Shown here in pieces: positions 60,756 through 64,000 of a DNA stretch of 64,000 nt. Source of the DNA: Pseudomonas putida NBRC 14164. Its GTDB lineage: Bacteria > Pseudomonadota > Gammaproteobacteria > Pseudomonadales > Pseudomonadaceae. The notes beneath the pieces are model-generated. The model was not told the DNA's origin, did no database searches, and saw only the letters and a program-made list of their open reading frames with translations. Each line of letters begins with the position of its first letter. Position 1 is the stretch's first letter. The position numbers were made by a program, and so were the translations under genes. Location of the stretch: contig NC_021505.1 in assembly GCF_000412675.1 (NCBI RefSeq), forward strand, positions 1 through 64,000, in the 5' to 3' direction.

Positions 60756-62807
60756 TTACCCCAGCAGCGAAATGTCGGCCACGCCCAGGAACAGGCCGCG
60801 CAGGCGGCTGAGCAGGGCATAACGGTTGGCGCGTACCTTGGCGTCTTCAGCGTTGACCATCACCGCCTCGAAGAAGGCGTCGACCGGGTCACGCAGGGCC
60901 GCCAGGCGGGCCAGCGATTCACTGTACTGGCGTGCAGCAGCCATCGGTTGCACGGCCTGGTCGGCCTGCTGGATGGCCGAGTACAGCGAGAACTCGTTGG
61001 CGTTGTCGAAGTACTTTGGCTCGACCTGTTCGGCGATGGCGCCTTCGGCCTTGCTCAGCAGGTTCGATACACGCTTGTTCACCGCGGCCAAAGCTTCGGC
61101 TTCCGGCAGCTTGCGGAACGCCTGCACAGCTTGCACACGCTGGTCGAAGTCCAGGGCCGAGCCCGGCTGCAGGGCGCGCACCGACAGGTAGGTGGCCACG
61201 TCGATGCCTTCGTCTTCGTAACGCGCACGCAGGCGGTCGAAGATGAACTCCAGCACTTGCTCGGCCAGGCCGGCGGCCTTGACCTTGGCGCCGAACTGCT
61301 TGACTGCGAACTCGACCGCACCGGTCAGGTTCAGGTCCAGCTGCTTCTCGATCAGAATGCGCAGCACGCCCAAGGCAGCACGGCGCAGGGCGTACGGGTC
61401 CTTGCTACCTGTGGGCAGCATGCCGATGCCGAAGATGCCAACCAGGGTGTCGAGTTTGTCGGCGATGGCCACAGCAGCACCGGTGAGGGTCTGCGGCAGC
61501 TCGGCGCCAGCACCGCGCGGCATGTACTGCTCGTTCAGGGCCAGGGCGACGTCCTGCGGCTCACCGTCGTTGAGCGCGTAGTAGTAACCGGCAACACCCT
61601 GCATTTCAGGGAACTCGCCGACCATCTCGGTGGCCAGGTCGCACTTGGACAGCAGGCCGGCACGGCCGGCGCGCTGGGCGTCGCCGCCGATCAGCGGGGC
61701 AATGAACGCAGCCAGTCTGGAAACACGCTCGGCCTTGTCGTACACAGTGCCCAGCTGAGCCTGGAACACCACGTTTTTCAGGCGCTCGTTGAAGGTTTCC
61801 AGCGGTTGCTTCTTGTCCTGCTTGAAGAAGAACTCTGCGTCGGTCAGGCGCGGGCGCACGACCTTCTCGTTGCCTTGCACGATCTGCTTCGGGTCGCGGC
61901 TCTCGACGTTGGCCACGGTGATGAAGCGCGGCAGCAGCTTGCCTTCGCTGTCCAGCAGGCAGAAGTACTTCTGGTTGTCCTGCATGGTGGTGATCAGGGC
62001 TTCCTGTGGCACTTCAAGGAAACGCTCCTCGAACGAGCACACCAGCGGCACTGGCCACTCGACCAGGGCAGTCACTTCGTCCAGCAGCGCAGGCGGCACG
62101 ATGGCGGTGCCTTCCTGCTGCATGGCCAGCTCGGCAGTACGCTTGCTGATCAGCTCGCGGCGCTCGGCGAAGTCGGCCAGCACGTAGGCTTTGCGCAGGT
62201 CTTCGACGTAGTTGGCCGGGGTGGTGATGACGACGTTTTCCGGGTGGTGGAAGCGGTGGCCACGGGATTCACGGCCGGCCTTCTGCGACAGGATGGTGCA
62301 GTCGACCACCTGGTCGCCCAGCAGCATCACCAGCCATTGCGTCGGGCGCACGAACTCTTCACGGCTGGCCGCCCAGCGCATGCGCTTGGGAATCGGCAGG
62401 TCGTTGAGCGAATCTTCGACGATGGTTGGCAGCAGGCCGACGGTGGACTTGCCCGGGATATGCTGGGAGAAGCGCAGCTTGGCGCCGCTCTGATCGATTT
62501 CCGACAGATCTACACCGCATTTCTTGGCAAAGCCAAGAGCAGCCTGGGTCGGCTCGCCGTCTTTGAAAGCAGCCTGCAGGGGCGGGCCGTCGATATTGAT
62601 GCTGCGGTCAGGCTGCTGCACGTCCAGCTGGCGGATCAGCACGGCCAGGCGGCGCGGCGCAGCGTACACCTGCTTGCCGGTGTAGTTCAGGCCAGCGGCC
62701 TGCAGGCCTTTCTCGATGCCGGCCAGGAAGGCGTCGCCGAGGGTGGCCAGGGCTTTGGGTGGCAGCTCTTCGGTGCCCAGTTCTACCAGGAAATCTTGAG
62801 CACTCAT
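60756..62807 (-). CDS. glyS: Glycyl-tRNA synthetase beta subunit
   Basis: 683 residues; begins [20 protein letters not shown], the GlyS family start. With GlyQ it forms the alpha2-beta2 glycyl-tRNA synthetase. The beta chain carries the tRNA-binding helical body and the C-terminal anticodon-binding domain ([12 protein letters not shown] region near residue 470). It overlaps glyQ by 4 bp. Confidence 0.96.
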   Translation of the reverse strand: MSAQDFLVELGTEELPPKALATLGDAFLAGIEKGLQAAGLNYTGKQVYAAPRRLAVLIRQLDVQQPDRSINIDGPPLQAAFKDGEPTQAALGFAKKCGVDLSEIDQSGAKLRFSQHIPGKSTVGLLPTIVEDSLNDLPIPKRMRWAASREEFVRPTQWLVMLLGDQVVDCTILSQKAGRESRGHRFHHPENVVITTPANYVEDLRKAYVLADFAERRELISKRTAELAMQQEGTAIVPPALLDEVTALVEWPVPLVCSFEERFLEVPQEALITTMQDNQKYFCLLDSEGKLLPRFITVANVESRDPKQIVQGNEKVVRPRLTDAEFFFKQDKKQPLETFNERLKNVVFQAQLGTVYDKAERVSRLAAFIAPLIGGDAQRAGRAGLLSKCDLATEMVGEFPEMQGVAGYYYALNDGEPQDVALALNEQYMPRGAGAELPQTLTGAAVAIADKLDTLVGIFGIGMLPTGSKDPYALRRAALGVLRILIEKQLDLNLTGAVEFAVKQFGAKVKAAGLAEQVLEFIFDRLRARYEDEGIDVATYLSVRALQPGSALDFDQRVQAVQAFRKLPEAEALAAVNKRVSNLLSKAEGAIAEQVEPKYFDNANEFSLYSAIQQADQAVQPMAAARQYSESLARLAALRDPVDAFFEAVMVNAEDAKVRANRYALLSRLRGLFLGVADISLLG

Positions 62808-63751
62808 TGTGCAGCCTCCAGCTTAGCCAACACTTCGTCACGCAGTTCAGGGGTGGCCATCGGGAAGCCCAGGCGTGCGCGGGCTTGCAGATAGCTTTGC
62901 GCCACGTCCCGGGCCAGGGTACGTACACGCAGGATGTAACGCTGGCGCTCGGTTACCGAGATGGCGCGGCGCGCGTCCAGCAGGTTGAAGGTGTGCGAGG
63001 CCTTCAGGACCATTTCGTAGGTCGGCAACGGCAGATCCAGCTTGATCAGGCGGTTGGCTTCGCTTTCGTAGAAGTCGAACAGTTCGAACAGCTTGTCGAC
63101 GTTGGCGTGTTCGAAGTTGTAGGTCGACTGCTCCACTTCGTTCTGGTGGAACACGTCACCGTAGGTGACCTTGCCGAACGGGCCGTCGGCCCACACCAGG
63201 TCGTACACCGAATCAACGCCCTGGATGTACATGGCCAGGCGCTCCAGGCCGTAGGTGATTTCACCGGTGACCGGGTAGCACTCGATACCGCCTACCTGCT
63301 GGAAGTAGGTGAACTGGGTAACTTCCATGCCGTTCAGCCAGATTTCCCAGCCCAGGCCCCAGGCGCCGAGGGTCGGCGATTCCCAGTTGTCTTCGACGAA
63401 GCGGATGTCGTGCACCAGCGGGTCCAGGCCGATGGCTTTCAGCGAGCCGAGGTACAGCTCCTGGAAGTTGGCCGGGTTGGGCTTGAGCACTACCTGGAAC
63501 TGGTAGTAGTGCTGCAGGCGGTTTGGGTTTTCGCCATACCGCCCGTCGGCAGGGCGACGGCTAGGCTGCACGTAGGCGGCGTTCCAGGTTTCTGGGCCGA
63601 CGGCGCGCAGGAACGTGGCGGTATGGAAAGTGCCGGCGCCTACTTCCATATCGTAGGGCTGAAGCACCACACAACCTTGAGCTGCCCAGTAGTTCTGCAG
63701 GGCGAGGATCAGGTCTTGGAAGGTACGCACGGCTGGCGTAGGCTGGCTCAC
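62804..63751 (-). CDS. glyQ: Glycyl-tRNA synthetase alpha subunit
   Basis: 315 residues from GTG 63751 ([15 protein letters not shown]), with AGGTGA six bases upstream; an alternative GTG at 63760 overlaps that site. Catalytic subunit with the class II motifs ([54 protein letters not shown]). First gene of the glyQ-glyS-gmhB-acyltransferase row on the minus strand. Confidence 0.95.
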   Translation of the reverse strand: MSQPTPAVRTFQDLILALQNYWAAQGCVVLQPYDMEVGAGTFHTATFLRAVGPETWNAAYVQPSRRPADGRYGENPNRLQHYYQFQVVLKPNPANFQELYLGSLKAIGLDPLVHDIRFVEDNWESPTLGAWGLGWEIWLNGMEVTQFTYFQQVGGIECYPVTGEITYGLERLAMYIQGVDSVYDLVWADGPFGKVTYGDVFHQNEVEQSTYNFEHANVDKLFELFDFYESEANRLIKLDLPLPTYEMVLKASHTFNLLDARRAISVTERQRYILRVRTLARDVAQSYLQARARLGFPMATPELRDEVLAKLEAAQ

Positions 63752-63835
63752 GAAATTCACCTGTATCTGGGGATGCGGATGTAAAGAGCGGGAGTATAAC
63801 CTGATTCGCCTCGCCCTCTACTCATTGGAGCCTTA

Positions 63836-64000
63836 TGCCACGCTGCTTTTGGTGTACCGACGATCCGTTGTACCAGGCCTACCACGACCAGGAATGGGGA
63901 ACGCCACAGCGTGACCCGGCGTTGCTCTTCGAGATGCTTTTGCTCGAAGGGTTCCAGGCCGGGCTGTCGTGGATAACCGTTTTGCGCAAACGCGAGCGTT
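63836..64000 (+). CDS. tag: DNA-3-methyladenine glycosylase I (partial)
   Basis: First 55 residues of TagA, cut by the window edge. MPRCFWCTDDPLYQAYHDQE has the zinc-ligand Cys and His pattern of Tag, and EGFQAGLSWITVLRKR is the family's conserved helix. A TTGGAG site precedes the ATG at 63836. Divergent from glyQ, as in other pseudomonads. Confidence 0.93.

Noticed and set aside
60333..62894. 853-residue plus frame opposite glyS
   Set aside because: Antisense to glyS and gmhB; no family features and no start signal.

Overview
The window is the origin-proximal part of a Pseudomonas chromosome, almost certainly the P. putida group. It opens with the dnaA-side oriC DnaA boxes and the order dnaA-dnaN-recF-gyrB, and it ends with an acyltransferase, gmhB, glyS, glyQ and the start of tag. 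Codon use, P. putida-type REP sequences at 55.6 kb and the gene order fit P. putida KT2440 or a close relative. The strain name is recalled, not computed.

Layout. (1) 1-6617: DnaA-box cluster and the replication operon, with two parS sites inside recF. (2) 6618-49584: one large Tn7-like transposon. Its ends are at 6623 and 49579, with a 12-bp perfect terminal inverted repeat (TGTAGGTTCACA), a perfect 5-bp target duplication (TCAGG), and subterminal TnsB-like sites of the form TTCACARAAWAG. It sits directly after the gyrB stop codon, with the tnsA end facing gyrB, and it separates gyrB from its original terminator, now at about 49.6 kb. (3) 49585-59263: sulfide oxidation (a FisR-like regulator, persulfide dioxygenase, SQR, TauE-type exporter), an RcnB-like protein, and a LysR/GMC oxidoreductase/MFS group. 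(4) 59264-64000: acyltransferase, gmhB, glyS, glyQ and partial tag.

Transposon content. The tnsA-tnsB-tnsC-tniQ machinery is at the gyrB end, followed by an MvaT/H-NS-family gene. Next comes a stretch of unrecognised genes (13.4-18.6 kb). It includes a tightly coupled three-gene module (TIGR04255-like protein, a membrane segment plus HTH protein, and an unknown acidic-tailed protein) that looks like an accessory defence-type module. Then follows a long metal and envelope-stress island: eptA, a His-rich zinc-ribbon protein, czcD, a CzcRS/CopRS-like two-component system, a gtrA/gtrB/GT39 glycosylation operon, a LysR regulator, two porins, a P1B-4 ATPase (cadA-like), czcCBA and a second, orphan CzcR-like regulator. 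AATTACAAWTT-type boxes recur at most of the metal-related promoters and suggest one regulon. Next to the far end is a two-gene unit encoding a PD-(D/E)xK-like protein and a small acidic partner.

Taken together, the element looks like a Tn7-type transposon with a gyrB-3' attachment site that delivered a zinc/cobalt/cadmium efflux and lipopolysaccharide-modification island plus small candidate defence modules next to the origin. The points most worth following are the gyrB-specific insertion, the 14.0-16.4 kb module, the 47.0-48.9 kb pair, and several small genes (18464-18592, 44736-44885, 17875-18320).
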